Shown here: in pieces, positions 19,365 to 27,930 of the stretch
Layout of the letters: each line of letters begins with the position of its first letter
How positions within the stretch are numbered: position 1 is the stretch's first letter
DNA from: Aliikangiella coralliicola
Lineage (GTDB): Bacteria > Pseudomonadota > Gammaproteobacteria > Enterobacterales > Kangiellaceae
DNA: 64,000 nt
Direction: 5' to 3'
NCBI RefSeq assembly: GCF_007004725.1
Contig: NZ_ML660162.1
Location: forward strand, 620,001-684,000
The notes under the pieces: generated by a model
Told to the model about the DNA's origin: nothing
The model's database searches: none
What the model saw: only the letters and a program-made list of their open reading frames with translations
Program-made: the position numbers and the translations under genes

Positions 19365-20813
19365 ATGCAAAGCCAGTTAATAATAAGAATCCTCGGTATT
19401 TTGTTGATGATTTTCAGCGTCACCATGATACCACCTATGGGTGTGGCAGTGTTGTACAAGGATGGTGGTGGCCTTGCATTTTTTCTCGGTTTTCTGATCA
19501 GCTTATTAACCGGCCTGGTGCTTTTTCTCCCTCGAAAAAAGTTACGCGGCGAGTTGAGGATCAGAGATGGTTTTTTGGTCGTCGTGCTTTTTTGGGCGGT
19601 GTTGAGTTTATTTGGTGCCATACCGCTTTACTTAAGTGACATTAACAACCTTGGAATAGCTGATGTGGTTTTTGAATCCTTTTCGGGATTAACCACAACC
19701 GGCGCAACGGTAATTGTTGGGCTAGACGACCTTTCCCATTCTGTCTTGTTTTATCGACAACAGCTCCAATGGTTGGGGGGCATGGGGATCATTGTACTCG
19801 CGGTCGCTATTTTACCCATGCTTGGTATTGGGGGAATGCAGCTTTATCGTGCGGAAACTCCCGGGCCGGTCAAAGACTCAAAATTAACGCCCAGAATTGC
19901 CGGAACGGCTAAGGCACTCTGGTTTATTTACCTCGGATTAACCATTATTTGCGCGCTCAGTTATTGGGGCGCAGGTATGTCGATGTTCGATGCAATTAGC
20001 CATAGTTTTTCTACCGTTGCAATCGGCGGCTTTTCTACTCACGACCAAAGTATCGGATGGTTCGACAGTTCAAGAATTGAAATGATTTGCACCATATTTA
20101 TGTTAATCAGCGGTGTAAATTTTTCACTACACTTTGCTTCTGTTCGCGGATTAACGATTGAGCCTTATACGCGCGATCCCGAATTTAAAGTTTATATCAC
20201 TATAATTATCACAGTCAGTTTAATTGCGCTATTGGTATTAATTTTCCAGGCTAACTTTGAATTTTCTAAAGCTTTTAGAAACGCCATATTTCACACCGTA
20301 TCAATTGCCACAACAACCGGCTTTTCTACTGACAACTTTTCTCAATGGCCGTTGTTCCTTCCCGTGTTATTGATATTTGCCAGTTTCATCGGTGGGTGCG
20401 CAGGTTCTACCGGCGGTGGGATGAAAGTCATCCGGTTTTTGTTGTTGTTTAAACAAGGTGCAAGAGAAATTAAAAAGCTGATTCATCCTAGTGCAATCTT
20501 CAAAATTCGAGTTGGTAGCTCATCTTTACCCGAAAGTATTATTGAAGCAGTGTGGGGATTTTTCGCAACTTATGTCGCGTTGTTTTTTATCTTTATGTTA
20601 ATTTTGATGGCCGATGGGCTCGATCAGGTTACCGCATTTTCTGCTGTGGCGGCGTGTATGAATAATCTGGGTCCTGGGCTGGGTGAAGTTGCTAACAATT
20701 ACTCCAGCTTAAGCGATTTGTCTAAGTGGGTATTGGCGATTTCAATGTTGTTCGGTCGTTTGGAAATTTTTACATTGTTAGTATTGTTTACCCCCGATTT
20801 CTGGCGCAGTTAG
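19365..20813 (+). CDS. trkH: Trk K+ transporter membrane subunit TrkH
   Basis: This 482-aa inner-membrane subunit has four pseudo-repeated M1-P-M2 units and works with TrkA. The filter loops are visible: SGLTTTGATVI (first), FSTVAIGGFST (second), VSIATTTGFSTDNF (third) and CMNNLGPGLGE (fourth). Gly is kept at the key filter position of each loop. GGCAGSTGGGMKVIR is the intramembrane gate loop region following the third repeat. Full length compared with E. coli TrkH (483). It forms an operon with trkA. Confidence 0.97.
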   Translation: MQSQLIIRILGILLMIFSVTMIPPMGVAVLYKDGGGLAFFLGFLISLLTGLVLFLPRKKLRGELRIRDGFLVVVLFWAVLSLFGAIPLYLSDINNLGIADVVFESFSGLTTTGATVIVGLDDLSHSVLFYRQQLQWLGGMGIIVLAVAILPMLGIGGMQLYRAETPGPVKDSKLTPRIAGTAKALWFIYLGLTIICALSYWGAGMSMFDAISHSFSTVAIGGFSTHDQSIGWFDSSRIEMICTIFMLISGVNFSLHFASVRGLTIEPYTRDPEFKVYITIIITVSLIALLVLIFQANFEFSKAFRNAIFHTVSIATTTGFSTDNFSQWPLFLPVLLIFASFIGGCAGSTGGGMKVIRFLLLFKQGAREIKKLIHPSAIFKIRVGSSSLPESIIEAVWGFFATYVALFFIFMLILMADGLDQVTAFSAVAACMNNLGPGLGEVANNYSSLSDLSKWVLAISMLFGRLEIFTLLVLFTPDFWRS

Positions 20814-20881
20814 TTGGGCTATTGAAATTGAGGCACGCTATTAAAAAAATAGCGTGCACGAAAATTATTCAGAGAAATAAA

Positions 20882-22162
20882 ATGAAAAAAATAAAGTTGA
20901 TTGTCATTTCCCTATTCCTGTTAAATTTAAATACTTTTGCTTCTTCGGCAGTTGTTGACGAAGTGGCTGAGCAATACGTCAAGTTGGTGTTAGCCATGGG
21001 TCAGCACGATAGCAATTATGTTGACGCTTATTATGGGCCGGAAAAGTGGCGCGAAGAGGCGGCAAAAGCGCCAATGGACTTAAAAAAAATTGTCATTGCG
21101 GCCAAGTCATTACAAGACGTCTTAACTCGCGAGCAGAAAAAAAATGATACTGTGCCATTGAGGTTTGCTTATCTGAACACTCAGCTCGGGTCTCTTGCGG
21201 CCAGAGCATTAATGTTAATTGGCAATGTTAAGTATAATTTTGACCAGGAAAGTAAGGCACTTTATGACACTCAACCACCGCAATACGAATGGTCTGAATT
21301 TCAGAAAGTCCTCGATGAGTTAGATAAACTTCTGCCAGGTGAGAAACCCTTGGCGGAAAAGATCAATGCTTTTCGCAGTCAATTTGTTATTCCAGAGGAC
21401 AAGTTAAAAGCTGTGTTTGACGCGGCAATAAAAGCATGCCGAGAGAGAACCAAAATTTATGTTGAGTTACTTGGTAATGAAACCTTTACGCTGGAGTTTG
21501 TGAAAGATAAGCCCTGGAGTGGTTACAACTGGTATAAAGGTAATGGTTTCTCTCTCATTCAGGTTAACACCGAGTTACCGATTGAAATATCGCGCGCGGT
21601 TGATTTGGGTTGCCACGAAGGTTATCCGGGACACCATACTTATAATGGCTTGCTGGAAGCTAATTTGGTAAAAAAGCGAGGTTGGGTCGAGTTTTCCGTT
21701 TACCCTCTTTTTAGTCCACAGTCGCTTATTGCCGAAGGAAGCGCTAACTATGGCGTGGATATGGCATTTCCCGGCGATGAGAAAAAACTGTTTGAAAAAA
21801 AGCTGCTTTTTCCGCTGGCGGGACTCAATCCTGAGCTGGCGGATCAATATGCGCAAGTCACGCAGCTAACCGGAAAGCTGGACTATGCGATTAATGAAGT
21901 AGCGAGATCCTATAGAAACGGAAAAATTGACGCCGACAAAGCGCAGGAAATGTTGCAAAAGTATGCACTGATGAGCCCGGAAAAAGCAAAGCAGAGAGTC
22001 CGTTTTATTGATAGTTATGGTGCCTATGTGATTAATTATAATTGGGGAAAAGAGCTGGTTAAAAATTGGGTCGAGGCCGGTCCGGACCAAAGCCCTATTG
22101 GACGTTGGAAGCGGTTTGCGAAATTATTGTCATCGCCGCGGTTACCTTCAACTTTGAACTGA
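20882..22162 (+). CDS. Secreted DUF885-like zinc metallopeptidase
   Basis: A 426-aa exported protein; I start it at MKKIKLIVISLFLLNLNTFASSA, which gives a clean signal peptide (about 1-20), rather than at an upstream in-frame codon inside trkH. The motif HEGYPGHH (about 244-251) matches the H-E-x-x-P-G-H site of DUF885 family peptidases. A later Glu in LIAEGSANYGVD is the likely third metal ligand. DUF885 proteins are usually near 580-600 aa, so this is a shorter variant. The substrate is unknown, and context gives no hint beyond following trkH by 70 bp. Confidence 0.75.
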   Translation: MKKIKLIVISLFLLNLNTFASSAVVDEVAEQYVKLVLAMGQHDSNYVDAYYGPEKWREEAAKAPMDLKKIVIAAKSLQDVLTREQKKNDTVPLRFAYLNTQLGSLAARALMLIGNVKYNFDQESKALYDTQPPQYEWSEFQKVLDELDKLLPGEKPLAEKINAFRSQFVIPEDKLKAVFDAAIKACRERTKIYVELLGNETFTLEFVKDKPWSGYNWYKGNGFSLIQVNTELPIEISRAVDLGCHEGYPGHHTYNGLLEANLVKKRGWVEFSVYPLFSPQSLIAEGSANYGVDMAFPGDEKKLFEKKLLFPLAGLNPELADQYAQVTQLTGKLDYAINEVARSYRNGKIDADKAQEMLQKYALMSPEKAKQRVRFIDSYGAYVINYNWGKELVKNWVEAGPDQSPIGRWKRFAKLLSSPRLPSTLN

Positions 22163-22329
22163 TTTCGTTGTATTGATTGGCAATTATTGCTATTCGGTCG
22201 GAATATGGCAGCAGATTGCCTGAATCTTGATATAATAACTCACTAAAGATCACCAACTTGCAGCCAGACTTATCGCCAAGTCGAACTTGGTGAAAAGATG
22301 TTTGAGAAGAGAGTACGAGAAAGCTAGCT

Positions 22330-22548
22330 ATGAATAACCAGGATGCAACCCCAATCACCTCCCCTTGTATTAGTCAGTGTTGCCTGGACGAAGAAGATAT
22401 TTGTGTTGGGTGTTTTCGTCATATTGATGAGATAACCGGCTGGCATGGCGCCGATAACCAGCGTCGTCAAGAAATACTTGATAACACCGCGAAGCGGAAA
22501 CTGGCTAAAGACGCGTCAATTTCAAATAAGATGGGTGGTCTTTCCTAA
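22330..22548 (+). CDS. DUF1289 small cysteine protein
   Basis: A 72-aa protein with the DUF1289 pattern: SPCISQCCLDEEDICVGCFR, that is C-x3-C, then C-x2-C, followed by TDEI-like DEITGWHGADNQRRQEIL. The four conserved Cys suggest a zinc or Fe-S knuckle. Homologues are widespread in proteobacteria with no settled function. A GAGAGTACGAGA stretch lies upstream as a weak ribosome site. Confidence 0.88.
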   Translation: MNNQDATPITSPCISQCCLDEEDICVGCFRHIDEITGWHGADNQRRQEILDNTAKRKLAKDASISNKMGGLS

Positions 22549-22588
22549 ATTCGATAATTTACCGGCGACCGTATTAGTGAGCCTGTTT

Positions 22589-23068
22589 TTAAAGCTGCTT
22601 AAGCATTTCCTCCCGTTTCTTTGCTGACTCTCTGATAATAAGTGCTTTTTTGTGATCTTTTTCGTCCTCGGGTAGTAGTTCCAGTAACGGGACTATCGTT
22701 GGCTGTCTTTGATAGTCAAATGCAACAAAAGTTAAAAAAGCGCTCACACATTTCATTAACCCACCATTGCCATCATCTCGGTAAACATCGGATTTAACCG
22801 TCAGTGAAGTTGAGCCCACTGCAACGACTTTTGCCGTTGTCTTTATGTTGTCGCCAACCATTATTGGCTTGGCGAAATGAACTGCTTCTACTGTCACTGT
22901 TGAAACTTGGTGCTCACTAAATCGCTTCGCGGCCATCGCTGCGGTGGTATCCATTATCGCTAAGACATCACCACCAAACATATTACCGCTTGGGTTGGCC
23001 TGATTTGGAAACACAAGATTCCAGTTAACCATTTGTTCTGCTTGCTTAGTTTTTCGCTTAATACTCAT
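22589..23068 (-). CDS. Acyl-CoA thioesterase (hotdog fold, YciA-like)
   Basis: A 159-aa hotdog-fold enzyme that hydrolyses acyl-CoA to free acid and CoA. The signature NPSGNMFGGDVLAIMDTTAAMAAKRF (residues about 22-47) carries the catalytic Asn/Asp area of the YciA/BFIT branch, with VEAVHFAKPIMVGDNI as the second strand block. The C-terminal Lys/Glu-rich helix is common in this group. Substrate length is not predictable. The gene is transcribed divergently from the GFA-fold gene, with a long perfect inverted repeat between them. Confidence 0.88.
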   Translation of the reverse strand: MSIKRKTKQAEQMVNWNLVFPNQANPSGNMFGGDVLAIMDTTAAMAAKRFSEHQVSTVTVEAVHFAKPIMVGDNIKTTAKVVAVGSTSLTVKSDVYRDDGNGGLMKCVSAFLTFVAFDYQRQPTIVPLLELLPEDEKDHKKALIIRESAKKREEMLKQL

Positions 23069-23120
23069 TGAATCACGACGCCCTATTTTAAACGGTAAAA
23101 TTTGAGTGACTAAAAGTAAA

Positions 23121-23152
23121 TAACCAGAGTTCTTATGTAAGAACTCTGGTTA
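23121..23152. repeat. Perfect 15-bp inverted repeat (32 bp)
   Basis: Two exact 15-nt arms, TAACCAGAGTTCTTA and its complement, are separated by only TG. It lies 52 bp upstream of the thioesterase start and 153 bp upstream of the GFA-fold start. There is no T-run, so it is unlikely to be a terminator; an operator for a dimeric regulator or a cruciform is more plausible. Confidence 0.6.
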
Positions 23153-23304
23153 AGTATATCTTTAAGAGGTGAAACAACAAAATATCTACAAGGAATCTAT
23201 GGTTTAATGATTGTTATATGGCGTGCCAGATTATGGTGAATTGACAGATGTGTTGTGAGCGTATTCAATAGACAGACCTATCGTTTTTAAATTGGAGAAA
23301 GCTA

Positions 23305-23709
23305 ATGAATTCTGGAAAGTGTCAATGTGGTGCTATTGGGTTTACGATTGATTTGCCTGAGCGACTGTCAAATTATTCTCCCAGGCAATGTGACTGTGAT
23401 TTTTGTACAAGTCGTCATATTAGTTATGTTTCCGACCCGAAAGGTAAAATTATTCTTAAGTGTGGCCACTCAAAATTAGTTTTGAAGCAAGGCGATGAGC
23501 AAGCCGATTTTATCGGCTGTAGCAATTGTGAAAGTATTGTTGCCGTGATCTATCAGTCAGGTCAGAGTGTTAAAGGTGCTATCAATAGCACGATGCTCGA
23601 TCGTCAAAATGAGCTCGGAGAGCCTCAAGTCGTTTCACCAAAAAAACTAACCGCTGAGCAGAAAGTATCGCGTTGGAAAACGCTTTGGTGTGAAGTTATT
23701 TTTGAATAA
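23305..23709 (+). CDS. GFA/CENP-V domain zinc protein
   Basis: A 134-aa protein of the GFA superfamily (glutathione-dependent formaldehyde-activating enzyme fold, beta-tent). Zinc ligands are visible: KCQCGAIGF (C-x-C) and CDCDFCTSR (C-x-C-x2-C), with GCSNCESIVAV as the second pair. Several members bind glutathione adducts, but most are of unknown function. The start follows a GGAGAAAG ribosome site. Confidence 0.85.
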   Translation: MNSGKCQCGAIGFTIDLPERLSNYSPRQCDCDFCTSRHISYVSDPKGKIILKCGHSKLVLKQGDEQADFIGCSNCESIVAVIYQSGQSVKGAINSTMLDRQNELGEPQVVSPKKLTAEQKVSRWKTLWCEVIFE

Positions 23710-23759
23710 TCAGAGAAGACAATTGTCGAAAAAAAACACAGAATTAGTGGCACTTTTTG

Positions 23760-23789
23760 TTGGACAAAACGGCACTTTTTTAGTATAAT
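23760..23789 (+). promoter_or_regulatory. Candidate promoter with consensus -10 box
   Basis: A perfect TATAAT lies at 23784-23789, with TTGGAC (a weak TTGACA match) 18 bp upstream. A repeated GGCACTTTTT-like element occurs at 23749-23758 (approximately) and 23771-23780. It would transcribe the small ORF at 23866 and possibly the GEVED gene. Confidence 0.5.
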
Positions 23790-23865
23790 TGCTGTCGTTG
23801 TTTGAGGTGATTTCCTACACGACTTTTCTGTCTAAACCATCTCGAATTCAAACGGAGTTTTTCTT

Positions 23866-23985
23866 ATGAATTCTTTCTTTTTCCCAAAAAAATATTTTTT
23901 TAAAACCAGCCGCTTTAAAACTTTCATTTTATCTTTAGATTCGTCAGGTAAAAGATATTTCAATCCAGCCTTTCGAGGTTGCTAG
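23866..23985 (+). CDS. Possible 39-aa aromatic/basic small protein
   Basis: The ATG is preceded by ACGGAG with 8-nt spacing and by a TATAAT promoter about 77 bp upstream. The 39-codon frame begins MNSFFFPKKYFFKT and ends NPAFRGC, rich in Phe, Lys and Arg, and closes with TAG. I recognise no family. It may be a leader peptide for the downstream GEVED surface protein or a real small protein. Chance occurrence is also possible, since a frame of this length is not rare. Confidence 0.35.
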   Translation: MNSFFFPKKYFFKTSRFKTFILSLDSSGKRYFNPAFRGC

Positions 23986-24139
23986 CTCCTCAGATTTTAT
24001 TTTTCTTGTAGTAATTTTTAATTCAATCTCAATCACTCAGTCATAATTGCCACTGACAACTTGCTTGTTTGTCAGTTAAAAATATTTGCAAATATACACT
24101 GTACTTTTTGCTTATTTATGGACTGAAAAGGAGCTTTAC

Positions 24140-25996
24140 ATGTTAAAAAACAAATCTAAATTATCTTCACTGTTTTTACTGCCTGCTTTATTTTGTTCAA
24201 CTTTAATAAAAGCAGAAACGCTTTCACTCAATCAAAGTGTATCTGCTTACGGCATCGATGGTGGAGCAAACTATAACTGGACGATGGATGGTGAGTTTGA
24301 TAACTATTTAGAAAACGATAAAGTCGTCATTCGTCGTTATCGTAGTCTGGACTTCACTAAATACACAGAGTTTAGAGGAATGTTCGAGTTCAATCTTGGC
24401 TCTATTCCTGATAGCACAAATATCTCTGTCGATTCGGCCAAATTAAAAATAAAAACGATCAGCTCTACTTCTACTTTTGGCGATAAAGTGAGAGTGTATG
24501 GATATACGGCTAACGGTACAATCGAACTAGATGACTTTGAACATTCAGACTTGTTAGTCACCAGCATTGACTACCCTACTGGGGAGTATGAGATTGATGT
24601 CACTTCTTTCGTTGCAGATAAAATGGGAACGACAAATTATATCGGCTTTAATTTAGTGGCTTCCTGGTGGGATGCATTCCTTTCCATCGAACGTGATGCG
24701 CAACTCGAAATTGAGTACAGTAGTGACACTGGTTCTGTGAATGAGTTGCCGGTTGTCAATATTAGTTCTCCGACAGGCCAGACGTTTTATGAAGGCGTTC
24801 CGATTCATTTTTCTGCGACGGCGTCAGACGTTGAAGACGGTGATCTTTCTGCGCAAATTAGTTGGCATTCACCTTATTATGGAGACTTAGGCACAGGTGC
24901 CAGTTTTAGCAAAACATTTTTTGCTAATTCGAATCACGTTGTAAGAGCGTCTGTCACGGATTCATTGGGGGGGTCTACATCAGAATCTATTTCGTTCAGC
25001 GTGTTAGCCAATTCAACACCCACTGTGAATATCAGTACCCCTGCTCAGAGTTCTACATATCATCTGGGTGAAAATATTCAGTTTAACGCGAGTGCGCAAG
25101 ATGAAGAAGATGGAAATATTGATCCAAGTATTTCCTGGTCTTCTGATGTGGATGGTCACTTCGGAACCGGCGCTCAAATCAGCATCACTAGTTTATCATT
25201 GGGAGAGCATGTAATAACGGCAGCTGCTACCGACTCAGTGGGAGCAATAAATACTGCAACGGTTCAGCTTTCTGTCACTGAAGTGCCTGATGCGAAACCG
25301 GTGGTCAATATTTTATCGCCTGCGAATAATGCAGAATTCCTCACCAGCGATCTCATCGAGTTTACCGCTGAGGCTAGTGATCAGGAGGACGGTGAAATTA
25401 GCGATAATATTGAGTGGACCTATAACGGTTCTGGTCCTATGGGGAATGGCAAAACGGTGTCCCGAAAGTTTGAAGCCGGAACTTATACGATAAACGCAAG
25501 AATTGGCGATTCTGCTGGACAGAGAACAACCCACACGATTTTAATCAATGTAAAGGAAGACACTAGTGTGGTTTCGTATTGCGCTGCTAATGGACGGAAT
25601 ACGTCTTATGAATGGATTCAAGAAGTTCAGTTGGCCGACAAAGTTTTTTCTTCTGGAAAAAGTACCAGTGGATACCAGGACTTAACCGAGCAATCTGTTG
25701 TTGACTTAAGAGCAGGTTCGAATACGCTGATTTTGAAGCCTGGGTTCAGATCTACAAGTTATCGAGAGAACTGGAAAGTTTGGATCGACTTTAATAAAAA
25801 TGGCGAATTTGAAACAGACGAGAGCGTATTTTCTCAGAGTTCCAAAAGCCAAATTAATGGAGAAATAAACTTACCGATGTCTGTAGAAACAGGTGTTACT
25901 CGAGCTCGAATCGCGATGCGGTATGGCAGCTATGCATCACCTTGCGGTAGTTTTCCCTGGGGCGAAGTCGAAGACTTCACCGTTAATATTCAATAA
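24140..25996 (+). CDS. Secreted multidomain surface protein: DNRLRE-like, three Ig-like repeats, GEVED
   Basis: A 618-aa exported protein; the ATG after AAAAGGAG is chosen, giving a signal peptide MLKNKSKLSSLFLLPALFCSTLIKA. Residues about 25-205 form a beta-sandwich resembling DNRLRE modules (MFEFNLGSIPDS, DSAKLKI, GEYEIDVTSFV). Three tandem cadherin/Ig-like repeats of about 90 aa follow. Each opens with P-x-V-N-I-x-S/T-P, continues with DxEDG and W, and closes with TDSxG (about 212-305, 308-400, 404-490). The C terminus is a GEVED domain (about 495-618: WIDFNKNGEFETDE and ending FPWGEVEDFTVNIQ). Such proteins bind glycans or act as adhesins or hydrolase accessories; no catalytic residues are seen. 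Acidic DxDG elements suggest Ca2+ binding. Confidence 0.82.
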   Translation: MLKNKSKLSSLFLLPALFCSTLIKAETLSLNQSVSAYGIDGGANYNWTMDGEFDNYLENDKVVIRRYRSLDFTKYTEFRGMFEFNLGSIPDSTNISVDSAKLKIKTISSTSTFGDKVRVYGYTANGTIELDDFEHSDLLVTSIDYPTGEYEIDVTSFVADKMGTTNYIGFNLVASWWDAFLSIERDAQLEIEYSSDTGSVNELPVVNISSPTGQTFYEGVPIHFSATASDVEDGDLSAQISWHSPYYGDLGTGASFSKTFFANSNHVVRASVTDSLGGSTSESISFSVLANSTPTVNISTPAQSSTYHLGENIQFNASAQDEEDGNIDPSISWSSDVDGHFGTGAQISITSLSLGEHVITAAATDSVGAINTATVQLSVTEVPDAKPVVNILSPANNAEFLTSDLIEFTAEASDQEDGEISDNIEWTYNGSGPMGNGKTVSRKFEAGTYTINARIGDSAGQRTTHTILINVKEDTSVVSYCAANGRNTSYEWIQEVQLADKVFSSGKSTSGYQDLTEQSVVDLRAGSNTLILKPGFRSTSYRENWKVWIDFNKNGEFETDESVFSQSSKSQINGEINLPMSVETGVTRARIAMRYGSYASPCGSFPWGEVEDFTVNIQ

Positions 25997-26051
25997 TTGA
26001 AAAATTGATTTAAACGAATCTACTGAAAGTTATTTTCGCATAGATGAACTG

Positions 26052-26083
26052 AAAACAGGCGCAAAAGGAGTTGTGCCTGTTTT
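26052..26083. terminator. Bidirectional terminator between GEVED gene and recN
   Basis: The stem AAAACAGGCGCAA/TTGTGCCTGTTTT (one G-T wobble) with a 6-nt loop is flanked by A- and T-runs. It lies between two convergent genes and can stop both. Confidence 0.75.
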
Positions 26084-26098
26084 ATGACGCTGTATTTA

Positions 26099-27760
26099 TC
26101 AAACGCCCAACATTTCTTTAGCATGTAGCAAAGTTTTTTCCGACACCACTAAGCCGCCTAACATTCGCCCGATTTCATCAATGCGTTGTTGTTCATCAAG
26201 TAGTGTCATTTTGGTCGTCGTTGAATTCAATTGCTTTGTTTTGCTAGCCACCAGATGATTATCTCCACATGCGGCAACTTGTGGCTGGTGAGTGACACAG
26301 ATAACCTGGCGCTTTTGTGCTAATTGATTGAGTAAATTGCCGACTGTTTCAGCGGTTCCTCCGCCGATCCCAACATCCACTTCATCGAAAATAATACTCG
26401 GTACGAGTTGTTGCTCGGCGGTGATAACTGAAATAGCCAAACTGATTCTTGATAGCTCACCCCCAGAAGCAACCTTGTTCAATGGTTGCAGTGGTTGGCC
26501 TGGATTTGCTGAAACCAGAAAGTCTACAGAGTCAACGCCAACCGAACTGTGAGTATTCTCTGTGGAAGTCAGTTGAATTTCCAGTTTCCCACCTTCCATT
26601 GCGAGTCCCTGGATTTTTTCTGTTACCAAACGCTGCAATTTATTGGCTGTTTTTTGCCGGCTTTTAGTGAGCTTTCCAGATTTTTTCAGATAATCGTTGA
26701 GCGCTTTTTGATACTCAAGTTCAATTTTATCTAACTCGTTATCATCCGCTTCCAATTGTTCAAGTTCTTCCTGTAACGACTTAAAGTGAGCGGGTAGTTG
26801 TTCGAGCGAGACATGATGCTTTCTTGCCAGATCGTGAAATTGGCCGAGTTGTTGATCGAGTTCATAAAGTTTTTCAGGATCGCAATTAAGGTTATTGCGA
26901 TAGTCACTCAGTTCTGCTTTAGCCTCCTGAAGCAGGCTTTCCACCTGAATGAGAATTTCGTTTAGATTATCTACGCCTTCGTCCATTGTTTTGAGCTGTG
27001 CGATTTGATCGTTAACTCTAGCCACTGCTGATAACGCAGATGATGAGTCGTTTTCATGCAGCCATTGAGCACTTTCTTCCACAAGCTGCAGGCGTTCCTG
27101 GCTGGTTGCTGCTTGTTTATGTTCCTGTTCTAGACTATCTAAAGTCGCTTGTTCCGGGTTGGCTTCATTGAGTTCTTCTACTTGATAAATGAGTAGATCT
27201 CGTTTTGCATCTCGAGCTTGCTTTTCATCTTCAAGGGTGAGTTTTCTTTGCTGGAGTTGTTTAAGCGTGTGGGCACTCTTTTTTACGGCGTTCAGTAAAT
27301 CGGGGTGGGCCGCATAACGATCGAGTAGATTGAGTTGTTCTTTTGATTTGAGCAGACTTTGATGGGCGTGTTGACCGTGAATATCTATCAGCAAACTACC
27401 AAGACTTTTCAGCTGAGATTGAGTCACACTCCTGCCGTTAATAAAACATTTGCTGCGCCCTTCTCTAACCACCACTCTTCGTAATATGCATTCTCCTTCT
27501 TCGTCGAGCCCCTGCTCAACCAGCCACTGACTAGCGTACGAATTTTCGTCCAAATCAAAAAGTGCGGTGACCTCTGCTTGCTTAGCCTGTGGGTAAATGA
27601 CTGCTTGATCAGCCCTTTCACCCAGCGTCAGCCCGAGTGCATCGATCACTATGGACTTACCGGCACCTGTCTCACCGGTGATAACTGTCATTCCCGAAGA
27701 CCAGTCCAAATCCAGACATTGGATGATAGCAAAGTTACGGATTTCAATGCGGCTTAACAT
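26099..27760 (-). CDS. recN: DNA repair ATPase RecN
   Basis: RecN is an SMC-like ATPase that acts at double-strand breaks during recombinational repair. The 553 aa contain the Walker A motif GETGAGKSIVID near residue 32, RADQAVIY and the Q-loop block FINGRSVTQSQLKSLG. A long coiled coil follows (about 155-365), then the signature VASGGELSRISLAISV, Walker B SIIFDEVDVGIGGGTAE and the H-loop VICVTHQPQVAA. The length is normal. I looked for a LexA box (CTGT-N8-ACAG) upstream and did not find one, although recN is an SOS gene in many species. It neighbours nadK, as is usual. Confidence 0.97.
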   Translation of the reverse strand: MLSRIEIRNFAIIQCLDLDWSSGMTVITGETGAGKSIVIDALGLTLGERADQAVIYPQAKQAEVTALFDLDENSYASQWLVEQGLDEEGECILRRVVVREGRSKCFINGRSVTQSQLKSLGSLLIDIHGQHAHQSLLKSKEQLNLLDRYAAHPDLLNAVKKSAHTLKQLQQRKLTLEDEKQARDAKRDLLIYQVEELNEANPEQATLDSLEQEHKQAATSQERLQLVEESAQWLHENDSSSALSAVARVNDQIAQLKTMDEGVDNLNEILIQVESLLQEAKAELSDYRNNLNCDPEKLYELDQQLGQFHDLARKHHVSLEQLPAHFKSLQEELEQLEADDNELDKIELEYQKALNDYLKKSGKLTKSRQKTANKLQRLVTEKIQGLAMEGGKLEIQLTSTENTHSSVGVDSVDFLVSANPGQPLQPLNKVASGGELSRISLAISVITAEQQLVPSIIFDEVDVGIGGGTAETVGNLLNQLAQKRQVICVTHQPQVAACGDNHLVASKTKQLNSTTTKMTLLDEQQRIDEIGRMLGGLVVSEKTLLHAKEMLGV

Positions 27761-27861
27761 CTATCTGTACAAGTAGTTATTAGTGGTTGATTGCATTTTA
27801 TAGTAGTTAACAGATTTTGAACAGTTACAGTTGCCTAATTGTTATGCACAGTGCAAGAGCG

Positions 27862-27926
27862 CCTCTCCTTGCGGACAGGTCGGTAGTGTATCCTTCCTCG
27901 CTTTGGGAGGGAGCTAGAGGGAGGGA
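27862..27926. repeat. Intergenic G/C-rich palindromic repeat between nadK and recN
   Basis: CCTCTCC-TTGC-GGACAGG (27862-27879, one mismatch) is followed by a C-rich then G-rich segment (CCTTCCTCGC...GGGAGGGAGC). This style of repeat is common between gammaproteobacterial genes, and a related element is seen at 63820-63839. It may act as a transcript-end hairpin for nadK. Confidence 0.4.
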
Positions 27927-27930
27927 TGTG

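Larger units (their letters stand above)
23710..24139. other. 430-bp intergenic region with promoter and small ORF
   Basis: Between the GFA gene and the GEVED gene lies AT-rich DNA that holds a consensus TATAAT box, a possible 39-aa peptide gene and the AAAAGGAG ribosome site of the GEVED protein. I saw no strong hairpin or RNA gene. Confidence 0.6.

Noticed and set aside
20726-20881. N-terminal extension of the DUF885-like gene
   Set aside because: It overlaps the trkH end and destroys the signal peptide; the ATG at 20882 is better.
27761-27930. LexA (SOS) box upstream of recN
   Set aside because: No CTGT-N8-ACAG match was found on either strand in the interval.
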